NCBI GenBank assembly: GCA_017983515.1
Contig: JAGOBF010000005.1
Location: 1 to 64,000, forward strand
Direction: 5' to 3'
From: Promineifilum sp.
GTDB taxonomy: Bacteria > Chloroflexota > Anaerolineae > Promineifilales > Promineifilaceae
Length of the DNA stretch: 64,000 bases
Shown: positions 7,079-17,003 of the stretch, in pieces
Position numbering within the stretch: the stretch's first letter is position 1
Layout of the letters: each line of letters begins with the position of its first letter
Notes under the pieces: model-generated
Databases searched by the model: none
Told to the model about the DNA's origin: nothing
What the model saw: only the letters and a program-made list of their open reading frames with translations
Translations under genes and position numbers: made by a program

Positions 7079-8899
7079 CTAGCGATCAACCTCACCGAGG
7101 ACGATATCGATGCTGCCCAGGATACCCACAACGTCGGCGATTTTGTGGCCGCGAGCCATGGGCCCCAGGGCCGTCAGGTTGATAAAGGATGGGGCGCGCA
7201 CATGATAGCGCTCCGGATTGCCGCCGCGCCGCTTGGTTGTCACGTAATAGCCCAGTTCACCCTTGGGGTTTTCAACGCGGCCGTAAGATTCACCGGCTCG
7301 CGGCGCGCGCATCGCATACTGTGGCTTATCGCCGATGATCGGCGCGCCTATTGTGCGCTTGAGGTGCGGTAAAATTTGCTCCAGAATGCGCAGACTCTGG
7401 CGCATCTCATCCATGCGAATGAGATAGCGATCATAAATGTCGCCGTTGTAGCGGACGGCCACGTCGAAATCGAGGTACTCATAGTATGAGTACGGTTCGG
7501 CGCGACGAATGTCATAGGGTACGCCGCTGGCACGCAGCAGCGGCCCGGCCGTGCTCATGGCAACGGCGTCCTGGGGAGTCAAAATGCCGACCCCAATGGC
7601 GCGCGCCCGGACGATCTCATTGCCGGTGATCAGGTCGTCGGCCTGATCCAGCACCTGGGGCAGCCTATTGAACACCAACTCTTCCAGGAACTTGAGCGTC
7701 GGGACACTGCGAACTTCGTCGGGCAAATCGTAGGCCAGCCCGCCGAAGCGCATGTAGTTACAAAGAAGCCGCCCGCCCGACGTCGCTTCAAAAAAGTCAA
7801 GAATCAGCTCACGCTCGAGGTAGAAGTAGAGCATGGGCGTCTGCAGTGCACCGAGGTCATTGAGCAGAAAGCCCAAGGCCCACAAATGGTTGCAGATCCG
7901 CGTTAGCTCCACCATCAGGATGCGTATCCACTCCGCTCGCTCCGGAACGGTCATATCAAACAGTTTCTCGACCGTAAGGGCGTAGCCCAGATTATTGGAC
8001 ATGGACGAGAGATAATCGAGGCGATCGGTGTAGGGCATGTTCATATTGAACGTATTGCGCTCGCCGATCTGTTCGTGATTGCGATGCAAATAGCCCATGA
8101 CCGGCTTCAGATCGATGATCGTCTCGCCGTCGAGCGTGACGACCATGCGGAAAACGCCGTGGGTCGAAGGATGCTGCGGCCCCAGATTGACGGTTACCTT
8201 ATCCGTTCTTAGGCCGGGGGTCGCATCACGCGAATAGGACAAGCCCAGATAGACGTCCGTTTCGACATCGTACTCATCGCCCGTTGGCACCCAGCCCGGC
8301 GGATACTTCACATTTTTTCCGTATGGATTTCCCTCTTCGGCGCGAAAGACATGGCCATCAGGCCAGCGACTGCCGAATGGCTTATTCTCCTCTTCGAAGA
8401 AAGGCTCTTTCCAGTCTTTGCGCAATGGGTGTCCGTTGAAGCCGTCCCAGGTCAGGATGCGCCGCAGGTCGGGATGGCCCAGAAAGTTGAAGCCATACAT
8501 ATCGAAAGCCTCGCGCTCCTGGAATTCGGCTCCGGGAAAGATGGGCGTCAACGACGGCAGTACCGGCTCATCCCGATTAACCTGGGCCTTCAGGACAACC
8601 GGCCCGCCGCCCCGAGCGATGTTGTAAAGGTGATAGACCACCTCCAGCTTGCCCTCTTCGAGGTAATCGACGCCGGTGACGCTGGACAGGTAAGTAAAAC
8701 CGAGTTCGTCGCGCAGCGACTTGGCTACTTCGGTGATCGAGTCGGGATAGATGACCAGACCCTCATACCCCTCGCGGGTATCATCGCTGACGATATTAGG
8801 ATGCAATTCCTTTAATCTGGCGGTCGCTTCTTGCGCCGGGCTCAGGACAACGTCGTCCTCCGGGGCAGTCGCGGTTGGTTCTAGGATTGTGTCGCTCAT
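7079..8899 (-). CDS. nuoCD: NADH-quinone oxidoreductase fused subunits C/D
   Basis: 606 residues. The N-terminal part (about 30-180) is NuoC, with the [14 protein letters not shown] and [11 protein letters not shown] signatures. Residues about 215-606 are the 49-kDa NuoD, with [14 protein letters not shown] and the quinone-site region [14 protein letters not shown], ending in VLGEVDR. NuoD forms the quinone pocket with NuoB. The C/D fusion is known from several bacterial complexes. ATG 8899 is used, with GGAG 5 bp upstream; a GTG lies immediately before it. It sits between nuoB and nuoI in one operon. Confidence 0.96.
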   Translation of the reverse strand: MSDTILEPTATAPEDDVVLSPAQEATARLKELHPNIVSDDTREGYEGLVIYPDSITEVAKSLRDELGFTYLSSVTGVDYLEEGKLEVVYHLYNIARGGGPVVLKAQVNRDEPVLPSLTPIFPGAEFQEREAFDMYGFNFLGHPDLRRILTWDGFNGHPLRKDWKEPFFEEENKPFGSRWPDGHVFRAEEGNPYGKNVKYPPGWVPTGDEYDVETDVYLGLSYSRDATPGLRTDKVTVNLGPQHPSTHGVFRMVVTLDGETIIDLKPVMGYLHRNHEQIGERNTFNMNMPYTDRLDYLSSMSNNLGYALTVEKLFDMTVPERAEWIRILMVELTRICNHLWALGFLLNDLGALQTPMLYFYLERELILDFFEATSGGRLLCNYMRFGGLAYDLPDEVRSVPTLKFLEELVFNRLPQVLDQADDLITGNEIVRARAIGVGILTPQDAVAMSTAGPLLRASGVPYDIRRAEPYSYYEYLDFDVAVRYNGDIYDRYLIRMDEMRQSLRILEQILPHLKRTIGAPIIGDKPQYAMRAPRAGESYGRVENPKGELGYYVTTKRRGGNPERYHVRAPSFINLTALGPMARGHKIADVVGILGSIDIVLGEVDR

Positions 8900-8940
8900 C
8901 ACTTCTCCGGTGAATAGGTAACAACCGATGCCGGCTCGGA

Positions 8941-9639
8941 CTAAGCCGCGGCCGGTTCTGCTTCGGTCATTGGCTCTTCGGCCGCCGGCCCATCGATCGC
9001 CTGCTTGGCCGCTTCTTGTCGAATGATATCGAGCTGCCTCACGTCTACCAGGTCGGGCCCCAGGACTGGCACGGGATAGAGACCGGCCGACGGGTCATTC
9101 TTGTTGTACCAGGGAACCGTGGCAATTGATTGCTGGTCGATCTTTTCCTGCAAGGCGATCAATCCGTTGATCAATGCTTGGGGGGTTGGCGGGCAGCCGG
9201 GCACGTAAACGTCGACGGGCAGGAATTTGTCGATACCGTCGACGACGTTGTAGCCCTCTTTGAAGGGGCCGCCGCCGGATGCGCACGCCCCCATGCTCAG
9301 CACGTAGCGCGGTTCGGGCATCTGGTTATAGAGACGCACGATCGTCGGCACCATCTTCTTGGTGACAGTGCCGGAAATGATCATCAAGTCGGCCTGGCGC
9401 GGCGTTGCCCGGAATACTTCCATGCCGAATCGGGCCAGGTCGAAGCGACTCGAGGCCGCGCAGATCATTTCGATGGCGCAACAAGCTAAGCCAAAAGTTA
9501 CCGGCCAGATCGAATTGCGTCTCGACCAATTGTAGATAGGGTCTATTAGCTTGGCGATGCTAGTGATGAAGACATTGCTCGCCACTTCATCAGGGACGGG
9601 GACGTCCCCGGCGATGGCTCCCGTATTCGCTACGGTCAT
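8941..9639 (-). CDS. nuoB: NADH-quinone oxidoreductase subunit B
   Basis: 232 residues. The four ligands of cluster N2 are visible: the tandem Cys in [10 protein letters not shown] (53-54), the Cys of [10 protein letters not shown] (119) and that of [11 protein letters not shown] (149). N2 passes electrons to quinone at the NuoB/NuoD interface. The last 60 residues form an Asp/Glu/Ala-rich extension longer than in many NuoB proteins. The start overlaps the iscX stop by 4 bp, so the two are translationally coupled. nuoA, which usually precedes nuoB, is missing here. Confidence 0.96.
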   Translation of the reverse strand: MTVANTGAIAGDVPVPDEVASNVFITSIAKLIDPIYNWSRRNSIWPVTFGLACCAIEMICAASSRFDLARFGMEVFRATPRQADLMIISGTVTKKMVPTIVRLYNQMPEPRYVLSMGACASGGGPFKEGYNVVDGIDKFLPVDVYVPGCPPTPQALINGLIALQEKIDQQSIATVPWYNKNDPSAGLYPVPVLGPDLVDVRQLDIIRQEAAKQAIDGPAAEEPMTEAEPAAA

Positions 9640-9857
9640 AACGTTGTCGCCTCCTCATACCAAACGGTTAAAATATCCATTAATAACTGTTCGTTTACCA
9701 AGGCGGAATCATCCCGATAACCAGGCAACGATTCAACCAGTGTGACCAATTCTTCCAAACCAACTTCCATGGGCGGCCGATCCGGGTGGTGTTCCATTAA
9801 GGATACAACGATAGCGTAGGTCGAATCCCAGTAGAGTTCAGGTTCGTGATCAGACAA
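9636..9857 (-). CDS. iscX: IscX-like Fe-S assembly adaptor
   Basis: A 73-residue acidic protein beginning at TTG 9857, with AGGG about 8 bp upstream. The pattern [19 protein letters not shown], then [16 protein letters not shown], then [18 protein letters not shown], matches the short IscX family (W-x-D-S ... L...WxxE). IscX binds IscS and frataxin-like partners and tunes Fe-S synthesis. Here it heads the nuo operon and overlaps nuoB by 4 bp, so it is likely to serve cluster supply for complex I. No iscS/iscU is nearby. The assignment is from pattern memory. Confidence 0.75.
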   Translation of the reverse strand: MSDHEPELYWDSTYAIVVSLMEHHPDRPPMEVGLEELVTLVESLPGYRDDSALVNEQLLMDILTVWYEEATTL

Positions 9858-9885
9858 AGCATTTGCCCTGCTTATAACGCCATTG

Positions 9886-9891
9886 ATTATA
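9886..9891 (-). promoter_or_regulatory. Candidate -10 box for the iscX-nuo operon
   Basis: ATTATA here reads TATAAT on the minus strand, about 30 bp upstream of the iscX start. No good -35 hexamer is seen at the proper spacing. The surrounding sequence contains a direct repeat GATTAT at 9885-9890 and 9895-9900 that could be regulatory. Confidence 0.4.
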
Positions 9892-9967
9892 GTCGATTAT
9901 GAAGGGTTGGTCGAATTGTTAGCGAAACCGGGCAGCCTCGCCAGTCGGCATGTTTTGAGCAAAACTG

Positions 9968-11098
9968 ATGCAAATTCTTTTACTTTCTCCCTATCACGGC
10001 GGCAGCCACCAGGCCTGGGCTGAAGGCTACGCGGCCACATCGGGCCACCAGGTGTCGCTTCTGACACTGCCAGCCCACTTCTGGAAGTGGCGCATGCACG
10101 GCGGCGCGGTCACGTTGGCCCGTCGCTGGTTGGAGACCTCGCCGAGCTTGATGCCCGATCTGATCCTGGCGACGGATATCCTCGATCTGACGACATTCCT
10201 GGCCTTGACGAGAGGCAAGACGGCCGGCATGCCTGTCTCCCTTTATATGCACGAAAATCAACTGACCTACCCCTTGCCGGCGGATCCCACCCAGGGCCCA
10301 ATGCGCCGCCAGTTGGGCGAACGCGACCGACATTACGCCTTTATCAATTACGTCTCCATGCTGGCCGCCGATCGAGTTTTCTTTAATTCCCAATACCATC
10401 TGGACACTTTTTTTTCGGCCCTCTTGCCGTTCTTGCGCCACTATCCTGAGTACAATGAACTGGACACGGTGGAGCTACTTCGGCAGAGAAGCGCCGTGTT
10501 GCCCGTGGGCATCAATTTGCGACGGCTGGACCCGGCACTGGCCCCGAATGACCAGAGGGGCGCTCCACTCATTTTGTGGAATCAGCGTCTCGAATACGAT
10601 AAGAACCCGGAGGGCTTCATCGATGTCCTCGTACAACTGGCGGCCGAGGCTATTCCGTTTCGCGTGGCGCTGTGTGGCGAGCGGTTCGGCCGGCCAGGCG
10701 AGCGCTGGGAAAAAGGGGTGCTGGCGTTGGGCGACCGGGTCATTCACAATGGCTACGCCGAAGACGAAGTTTATCGGCGGCTGCTGTGGGAATCGGAGTT
10801 GACGGTGTCGACGGCCGGACACGAGTACTTCGGCATTTCCATTCTGGAGGCTATCCATTGCCGTACCTATCCCCTCCTTCCGGCGCGCCTTAGTTATCCA
10901 GAGATCATTCCGGAAGCATTCCATGCCGATTGTCTCTATCGCGGCCGTCAGGATTTGCTTCGCCGCTTGCGCTGGGCGTTGTCCGATCCAGCCGCGCTGC
11001 ACGAGGTGACCGAGCGGCTGGCTCCCACGGCGGCGGCATACGATTGGAGCCGGCTAGCGCCTGAGTATGACGCGCGACTGGCCGAAATGGTCGTCTAA
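9968..11098 (+). CDS. tRNA-queuosine alpha-mannosyltransferase-like glycosyltransferase
   Basis: 376 residues, ATG start. The N-terminus carries the DUF3524 signature of the QTMAN/GTDC1 family: ILLLSPYHGGSHQAWAEGY, then LPAHFWKWRMHGGA, then DLILATDILDLTTFL and LYMHENQLTYP. The C-terminal half is a GT4-type Rossmann domain, with LWNQRLEYDKNPEGF and the EYFGISILEAIHC motif for the nucleotide-sugar ligand. In animals the enzyme mannosylates queuosine in tRNA-Asp; bacterial homologues are annotated by similarity. The gene is single and divergent from the nuo operon. The sugar and the acceptor are not proven by sequence. Confidence 0.85.
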   Translation: MQILLLSPYHGGSHQAWAEGYAATSGHQVSLLTLPAHFWKWRMHGGAVTLARRWLETSPSLMPDLILATDILDLTTFLALTRGKTAGMPVSLYMHENQLTYPLPADPTQGPMRRQLGERDRHYAFINYVSMLAADRVFFNSQYHLDTFFSALLPFLRHYPEYNELDTVELLRQRSAVLPVGINLRRLDPALAPNDQRGAPLILWNQRLEYDKNPEGFIDVLVQLAAEAIPFRVALCGERFGRPGERWEKGVLALGDRVIHNGYAEDEVYRRLLWESELTVSTAGHEYFGISILEAIHCRTYPLLPARLSYPEIIPEAFHADCLYRGRQDLLRRLRWALSDPAALHEVTERLAPTAAAYDWSRLAPEYDARLAEMVV

Positions 11099-11102
11099 TT
11101 CG

Positions 11103-11720
11103 TTAGCGACGGCGATACCAGAACCAGGCCGAGTTCCACGGGGGTCGGTCTTCGACCTCGGTGACCCCCCGCTCCAATGCTTCGAGCTCAAAATCGGCTT
11201 GCAGCAAGGCGATGACGGCGGCTTCGGGGATGCCGCGCGGCCCTTCTTCATTCGGCGCTGTCGCTTCATCCCGCAAATGAGCGAAGAGCACGTAGCGCCC
11301 GCCGTGGCCCAGCAATCGTACCAATTCATCGCGATAGATTCCCAGCATCGCCTCCGAAAATGAATGCATGCAGCCGATGTCAATGGCCAGATCATAGGGC
11401 GGCTCAAGGAAACCCAGTTCATCGACGGCGGCGACATGAAACTGCGCCAGTTCGCCCACGTTGGCGGCCGAAGCGCGTTGCCGGGCCTCTTCAATGGCGG
11501 CGGGGATGAAGTCGATCCCATCGACCGACCAACCTCGCCGAGCCAAGTAAATCGCCGTGCGGCCGAAGCCGCAACCCAGATCGAGCGCGCGGCCGGGAGC
11601 CATACCAGCGGCCAGCGACTCGATTTCCGGCGGCGGCAACGGATCGTCCCACGGCACCCGAGCCGCTTCATATCGTTCTAGAAATAGCTCGTAAGGATTT
11701 GGTTCTTCGGTCATGATCAT
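11103..11720 (-). CDS. Class I SAM-dependent methyltransferase
   Basis: About 205 residues from ATG 11720 or 11714 (MTEEPNPYELF); a longer frame reaches 11756, and no ribosome-binding site decides between them. Motif I is ALDLGCGFGRTAIYLA, followed by GWSVDGIDFIPAAIEEA (motif II) and DLAIDIGCMHSF (motif IV). The fold is the UbiE/tellurite-resistance-like small-molecule methyltransferase type. The substrate is unknown. It is convergent with the mannosyltransferase-like gene, only 4 bp away, so both likely share a transcript-end region. Confidence 0.8.
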   Translation of the reverse strand: MIMTEEPNPYELFLERYEAARVPWDDPLPPPEIESLAAGMAPGRALDLGCGFGRTAIYLARRGWSVDGIDFIPAAIEEARQRASAANVGELAQFHVAAVDELGFLEPPYDLAIDIGCMHSFSEAMLGIYRDELVRLLGHGGRYVLFAHLRDEATAPNEEGPRGIPEAAVIALLQADFELEALERGVTEVEDRPPWNSAWFWYRRR

Positions 11721-11831
11721 CGTGAAACGTGACGCACCTGCCCCAGGAACGTACAATAGCCGGCTAGAGAGCCAGCCAGGGCAACCTGGATAGCAGTCGA
11801 ACGCATTTGATTATGGACAAAGAGCAGAACC

Positions 11832-12656
11832 GTGTCCAATAACCGAAGATTTCAACGGACGATGCGCTACATTCGGACGCATTGGCCGGTTTATGGCGGA
11901 CTTTATGGGTCGCTGGTCTTGGCCGTCTTGCTCATCGGTCTAAGCCTGGCGCTGCAATGGTACTCGTTCATAACGTTTTCCCTGGCAGCCATGCTGATCA
12001 TCTCTTATCTGTTGGTCGCGTACCTGTACCGCGCCTATTTACTGAACGACGCGCCCGGTGGAGACGCGGCGGACATTCTGATCGATCTGGCACAAAGCAG
12101 GGCCGTCGATCGCGTGGTTTGCATCGATCTGGGGCTGCGAACAACACCTGTCGCTATCGCCCGCTACATGACCACCGGCGAAGTGATCGCCATCGATCTG
12201 TACAATCCTCAGTCGAACACCGGAGCCGCTTTACACCGGGCACGGGCGCGAGCCCGGAAACCAGCACCCGACCCGCGTCTGCAGTGGATTGACGGAAGCA
12301 TCGAATTGCTGCCCCTTCCCGACCGCAGCGTCAGCGCCGTTTACATGAACCATATACTGTCGGAGTTCTGGCTGCCCGAGGAGCGGGAGCAATTATTAAA
12401 AGAGGTCTTCCGCATTCTCGTACCAGAAGGGCGGCTTTTGCTGGCAGAGCCGATTCGGGCGCAATCTCATCTACTACTGTCCGGTTTAATCACCTATGGA
12501 TTACCGACGCCTGACCATTGGCGCCAAACGCTGGTGAGAGCGGGGTTCATGCTGCGCAAGGAGAAAACGGCGCGCGGTCTGCTTTACTGTGCCCGCGCCG
12601 ACAAGCCCTCGCCAACCGCCGGCAAACAGATGCAATTGAATCTGGAGTTCATCTGA
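11832..12656 (+). CDS. Membrane-anchored class I methyltransferase-like protein
   Basis: 274 residues from GTG 11832; an alternative ATG is 10 codons in. Residues 18-65 form two hydrophobic membrane segments (GLYGSLVLAVLLIGLSLAL and ITFSLAAMLIISYLLVAYL). The rest is a Rossmann methyltransferase: VVCIDLGLRTTPVAIA, then VIAIDLYNPQ, then LPLPDRSVSAVYMNHIL and LVPEGRLLLAEP. The glycine-rich motif I is degenerate (DLGLRTT rather than DxGxGxG), so catalysis is uncertain. It probably works on a membrane lipid or quinone, if active. Confidence 0.7.
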   Translation: MSNNRRFQRTMRYIRTHWPVYGGLYGSLVLAVLLIGLSLALQWYSFITFSLAAMLIISYLLVAYLYRAYLLNDAPGGDAADILIDLAQSRAVDRVVCIDLGLRTTPVAIARYMTTGEVIAIDLYNPQSNTGAALHRARARARKPAPDPRLQWIDGSIELLPLPDRSVSAVYMNHILSEFWLPEEREQLLKEVFRILVPEGRLLLAEPIRAQSHLLLSGLITYGLPTPDHWRQTLVRAGFMLRKEKTARGLLYCARADKPSPTAGKQMQLNLEFI

Positions 12657-12657
12657 T

Positions 12658-14655
12658 TCAACCGATGAAGGCCACCTTGCCGTCCTCTTTCACGTTCAGC
12701 GCGGCATGCCATAGCTGCTCGATGCGCGCGGCCGATAGGTTTGGCTGCTCCAGCACCCAGCCCAGAAACGTGGCGCATGACTCCGTAAACCGATAACTGT
12801 CATGGTGATCGTGGGCCGCCGGCCGCGTCCACCGCGTCGATTCTCCGCACGTCCCCGCCGCCAAAACCAGGATGGAATCGTGGGTCAGTGCGCGCAAATT
12901 GTTGATGTGGACCGACATCGGATTTTCGGCATGAACCGTGTAGCGGTTGATTAATGAGAACCCGGCCTCATACAACGCGATTGTCAGCGCCGACCAGGCG
13001 CGCGGCTGCCAGTGATGAAAAGTGAAGATGAGCCGGCCACTATCCGGTCGCAAAACGCGACGGCACTCCCTGAAGATGGTAGTCATCGACGCGACGTAAC
13101 GATCGCCCGCGCCGGCCCGCTCGGAGCTGACCGCCGCAGCGGTTTGATCGTAGCCCCAGTCGGCCGCGTCCGGCAGGATCTGGCGCAGCCAGACACGAAA
13201 AAAGGCCGAGAGATCGCCATACTGAATGCTGTCGAAGTACGGTGGGTCGGTCACAACGGCGTCGATGCTGGCCGTCTCTATGGGCAAGGCGACCGACGAG
13301 GACTGGAGCAGCAGGAAGCGCTGGGGTTCTAGGGATAACTCGGCCGCCGTGCCAACCTCCAGCCCGGCATCCTGTTCATCAGTTAGGGCAACGAAGGCCG
13401 GCTTCGTGCCGTCGAGAACGCGCTCCATCGGCGCGGCCGCCCAGCGACGCCCGCGAACAATGCGGCTGTAGAATAGCTTCTGCAACGTCCCCGATGCGCG
13501 CCGTGGGTAGAGAGGATTGTTCTCCAGGGCCAGGTAGGGGAAGGAATAGCCGTGGTGGGCAAAGGTATGTCGGACGGCCCCGGCGCGACGCATGTTAGCA
13601 CCCTTGTAGCCGCAGAGCATGGAGTTAAATTCCAGCGATGTGGAAACCAACAGCCCCAGATTAAGGCGTACAATGGGGTCTTCGTCGGGTAACCGGCGCA
13701 TCGCTTCATCGAGATAGATCAGTTGCCGGCTGGAAAACAAGTCCAGATAGTTGAACACGTTCCTATTTTCCAACTGGATCGATTTGTCCCCGGCGATCAC
13801 GCGAAACGCCTCAACCGGAAGGGCCAGGACGGCGCGCCGCTCGTTGGCGCGGGCCTGGGCGGCGTGGTCGCGCCAGTCCGGTGACTTGTGAAACAGGCCA
13901 TGCTCCGAACAGCGACCGGCGACCGCCAGCATAGTATAACGCGCATAAAATGGGACGTCGGTCAATTCCTGATAGGGTCGACCACATTGCGCACAATCCC
14001 TTTGTCCTTTTTCGACGATGCGAAATCCGTCACCCGCGCAACAGTGGTTTTCGCCGTCATGTAACAGGCCGCAGTCAGGGCACCAGCGCAGGGTCGTGCC
14101 GTCAGGCTCGTGACGCATGGTCAGAGAATCAACGAAGAGTACCGTGCCGCACTCGCAGCGGCGGCGCAAGCCATAGAGGGTGTACCACAGCGGCAGCGCT
14201 TCATCACATGTCGGACAGTGGGTACGAAACAGATCGCCGGATGCTTCGACCAGGCTTTCAAAGAAATTGTCGAAACCGGCCTGCAGAGCGACCAACGGCC
14301 GCCTGGTCAGCGTCGCCCGTGCCTGGAGAACAGGTATCGGATCGACATCGACGCCTATGACCGATGCGCCCAGCCGTATCGCCTCATGGAGTGTGGTGCC
14401 ACCGCCCATCATGGGATCGAGAATGACCTTGCCCGCCAGGCCCCCGCCCGCGTAATACGATTGCGAGGCTTCGTCCTCCACCAGCCCTTTGAGGATAAGG
14501 CGAAACGTGCTGCCGCAACGCCGGCCCCACCACTTGTGGAGATAGGTATTCGGCCGGTAGTGATGCTTGTTATACGTCTCGTACGTAGCCAGGGCGTCGG
14601 CAAAGCTCGCGTCAAAATGCGCGTCGATGGGCGATTCGATTTTTGGAAGACACAT
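12658..14655 (-). CDS. Zn-ribbon DNA methylase (COG1743-like), unpartnered
   Basis: 665 residues from ATG 14655. The N-terminus has the HYRPNTYLHKWWGRR element and a SAM-binding LDPMMGGGTTLHEAI motif with GVDVDPIPVLQA. Residues about 165-275 insert two zinc ribbons: CPTC...CEC and CPDC...CAQC pairs. The catalytic VVTDPPYFDSIQYGDL motif (DPPY, N6-adenine or N4-cytosine type) lies in the C-terminal third, followed by RRVLRPDSGRLIFTFHHW. This layout fits COG1743, adenine-specific DNA methylases containing a Zn-ribbon. No endonuclease, specificity subunit or BREX/DISARM gene is adjacent, so it appears solitary. Confidence 0.8.
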   Translation of the reverse strand: MCLPKIESPIDAHFDASFADALATYETYNKHHYRPNTYLHKWWGRRCGSTFRLILKGLVEDEASQSYYAGGGLAGKVILDPMMGGGTTLHEAIRLGASVIGVDVDPIPVLQARATLTRRPLVALQAGFDNFFESLVEASGDLFRTHCPTCDEALPLWYTLYGLRRRCECGTVLFVDSLTMRHEPDGTTLRWCPDCGLLHDGENHCCAGDGFRIVEKGQRDCAQCGRPYQELTDVPFYARYTMLAVAGRCSEHGLFHKSPDWRDHAAQARANERRAVLALPVEAFRVIAGDKSIQLENRNVFNYLDLFSSRQLIYLDEAMRRLPDEDPIVRLNLGLLVSTSLEFNSMLCGYKGANMRRAGAVRHTFAHHGYSFPYLALENNPLYPRRASGTLQKLFYSRIVRGRRWAAAPMERVLDGTKPAFVALTDEQDAGLEVGTAAELSLEPQRFLLLQSSSVALPIETASIDAVVTDPPYFDSIQYGDLSAFFRVWLRQILPDAADWGYDQTAAAVSSERAGAGDRYVASMTTIFRECRRVLRPDSGRLIFTFHHWQPRAWSALTIALYEAGFSLINRYTVHAENPMSVHINNLRALTHDSILVLAAGTCGESTRWTRPAAHDHHDSYRFTESCATFLGWVLEQPNLSAARIEQLWHAALNVKEDGKVAFIG

Positions 14656-14757
14656 CAAGCCTATTGTAAGTGTAATTTCAATTATTACTAAGCGCTTGAT
14701 GTATCCGCTCGTGTTTCCTCCGGCCGCAGACTATGCTAAGATGCAACAGAACCCGCA

Positions 14758-15702
<945 letters not shown>

Positions 15703-15704
15703 TC

Positions 15705-17003
15705 ATGACCCTTTTCCGTTGGCTCATCCTCTTGCTCGTGGGCGTGGCCTTTCTGCTGCGGGTGGATTTCATCTTCTACATCCTCTACGTGGCCATTGGA
15801 ATCTTCGCCTGGAGTCAGTGGAATAATGCTCGCACCCTGCGCCACATAGAAGCCTCGCGCGATTATCGTCGGCGAGCGTTCCTGGGCGAGTCCGTCGAAG
15901 TCAACCTTACGCTAAAGAACACCAGCCGGCTGGCCGTCCCCTGGGTACAGTTTCACGAGAGCATCCCTCCCGAACTGCGCCTCGAAACACCCATCCGCCA
16001 GGTAACCAGCCTGCGCGGCCGTCAATCGCTCATTTTCTCCTATCAGGTCAAAGCTCTCCAGCGCGGCTATTATCGACTTGGCCCGTTGCAATTGACCAGC
16101 GGCGATCTGTTCGGCCTGGTCAAGCCGCGCGACGGCACGCTGCGGCCGGACTTTCTGACCGTTTATCCGCGCGTCATCCCGCTCACGCACTTGGGTCTGC
16201 CGTCGCGCTTGCCGTTCGGCACCATCGGTGATCACCGGCGGTTGTTCGAGGACCCGGCGCGGCCGATGGGCGTGCGCGACTTCCGCTCCGGCGATTCCCT
16301 GCGACAGATGAACTGGAAGGCCAGCGCCCACACGCAACAACTTATGGTGCGTACGCTGGAGCCAGCCATTTCGCTGCAAACCGCGATCTTGCTCGACCTG
16401 AACGCCGCCGGCTACGAGCGACGGAATCGTTACGACAGCGTCGAATGGGCCATTGTCACCGCCGCTTCGCTAGCCAACCACTTGGTTGACCAGCGGCAGG
16501 CGGTTGGCCTGCTCAGCAACGGTATCGATCCATTACGCATGCAGGAAGAATCGCGGGTGTTCGACGAGGTATCGGGGCGATTACGCTTCCACTCGGCCGA
16601 GAGTAGCAACAGCCTGGCGCGCTACATGGCGGTCGCTATTGAGGCCCGCACCGGCCGGCCGCATCTCATGAAAATCCTCGAGCTTTTGGCCCGGATTGAC
16701 GCACGCGACACCCTCCCATTCGCCACGTGGGCCGCTGCCGCTTCCGTCCGTCAGAGTTGGGGCGTCACCCTCTTGGCGATAACGGCCGCGGGTGACATCG
16801 ACACCTGCAATGCGCTGCATCGATTGGCCCGTGCGGGGTTCAACCCCATCCTGATCGCCATCGAACCGGACGCCAATTTCGGGCTAGTTCGCGAGCGCGC
16901 CCGGCGATTGGGCTTCCAGGCTTTCAACGTGCACGATCGGCGTGATCTAACGCGGTGGCAACGGCCGGTGGGGGCCTTCGGGCGGGAAGGCAGCCGATTA
17001 TGA
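15705..17003 (+). CDS. DUF58 domain protein
   Basis: 432 residues from ATG 15705 (MTLFRWLILL); a TTG at 15699 overlapping the MoxR stop is an alternative. Two hydrophobic segments occupy residues 3-40. A beta-rich region follows (VEVNLTLKNTSRLAVPW), then the DUF58 signature DPARPMGVRDFRSGDSLRQMNWKASAH, which has a vWA-like fold. DUF58 proteins partner MoxR ATPases and are membrane-tethered. It overlaps the following DUF4129 gene by 4 bp (ATGA). Confidence 0.9.
   Translation: MTLFRWLILLLVGVAFLLRVDFIFYILYVAIGIFAWSQWNNARTLRHIEASRDYRRRAFLGESVEVNLTLKNTSRLAVPWVQFHESIPPELRLETPIRQVTSLRGRQSLIFSYQVKALQRGYYRLGPLQLTSGDLFGLVKPRDGTLRPDFLTVYPRVIPLTHLGLPSRLPFGTIGDHRRLFEDPARPMGVRDFRSGDSLRQMNWKASAHTQQLMVRTLEPAISLQTAILLDLNAAGYERRNRYDSVEWAIVTAASLANHLVDQRQAVGLLSNGIDPLRMQEESRVFDEVSGRLRFHSAESSNSLARYMAVAIEARTGRPHLMKILELLARIDARDTLPFATWAAAASVRQSWGVTLLAITAAGDIDTCNALHRLARAGFNPILIAIEPDANFGLVRERARRLGFQAFNVHDRRDLTRWQRPVGAFGREGSRL

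Noticed and set aside
9130..9489. Plus-strand open frame opposite nuoB
   Set aside because: Antisense to a strongly conserved gene, no ribosome site and no recognisable motif.
12658..14655. Possible restriction-modification or BREX/DISARM locus
   Set aside because: Only the methylase is present; neighbours are a methyltransferase-like protein and a MoxR operon, with no nuclease, helicase or phosphatase partner.
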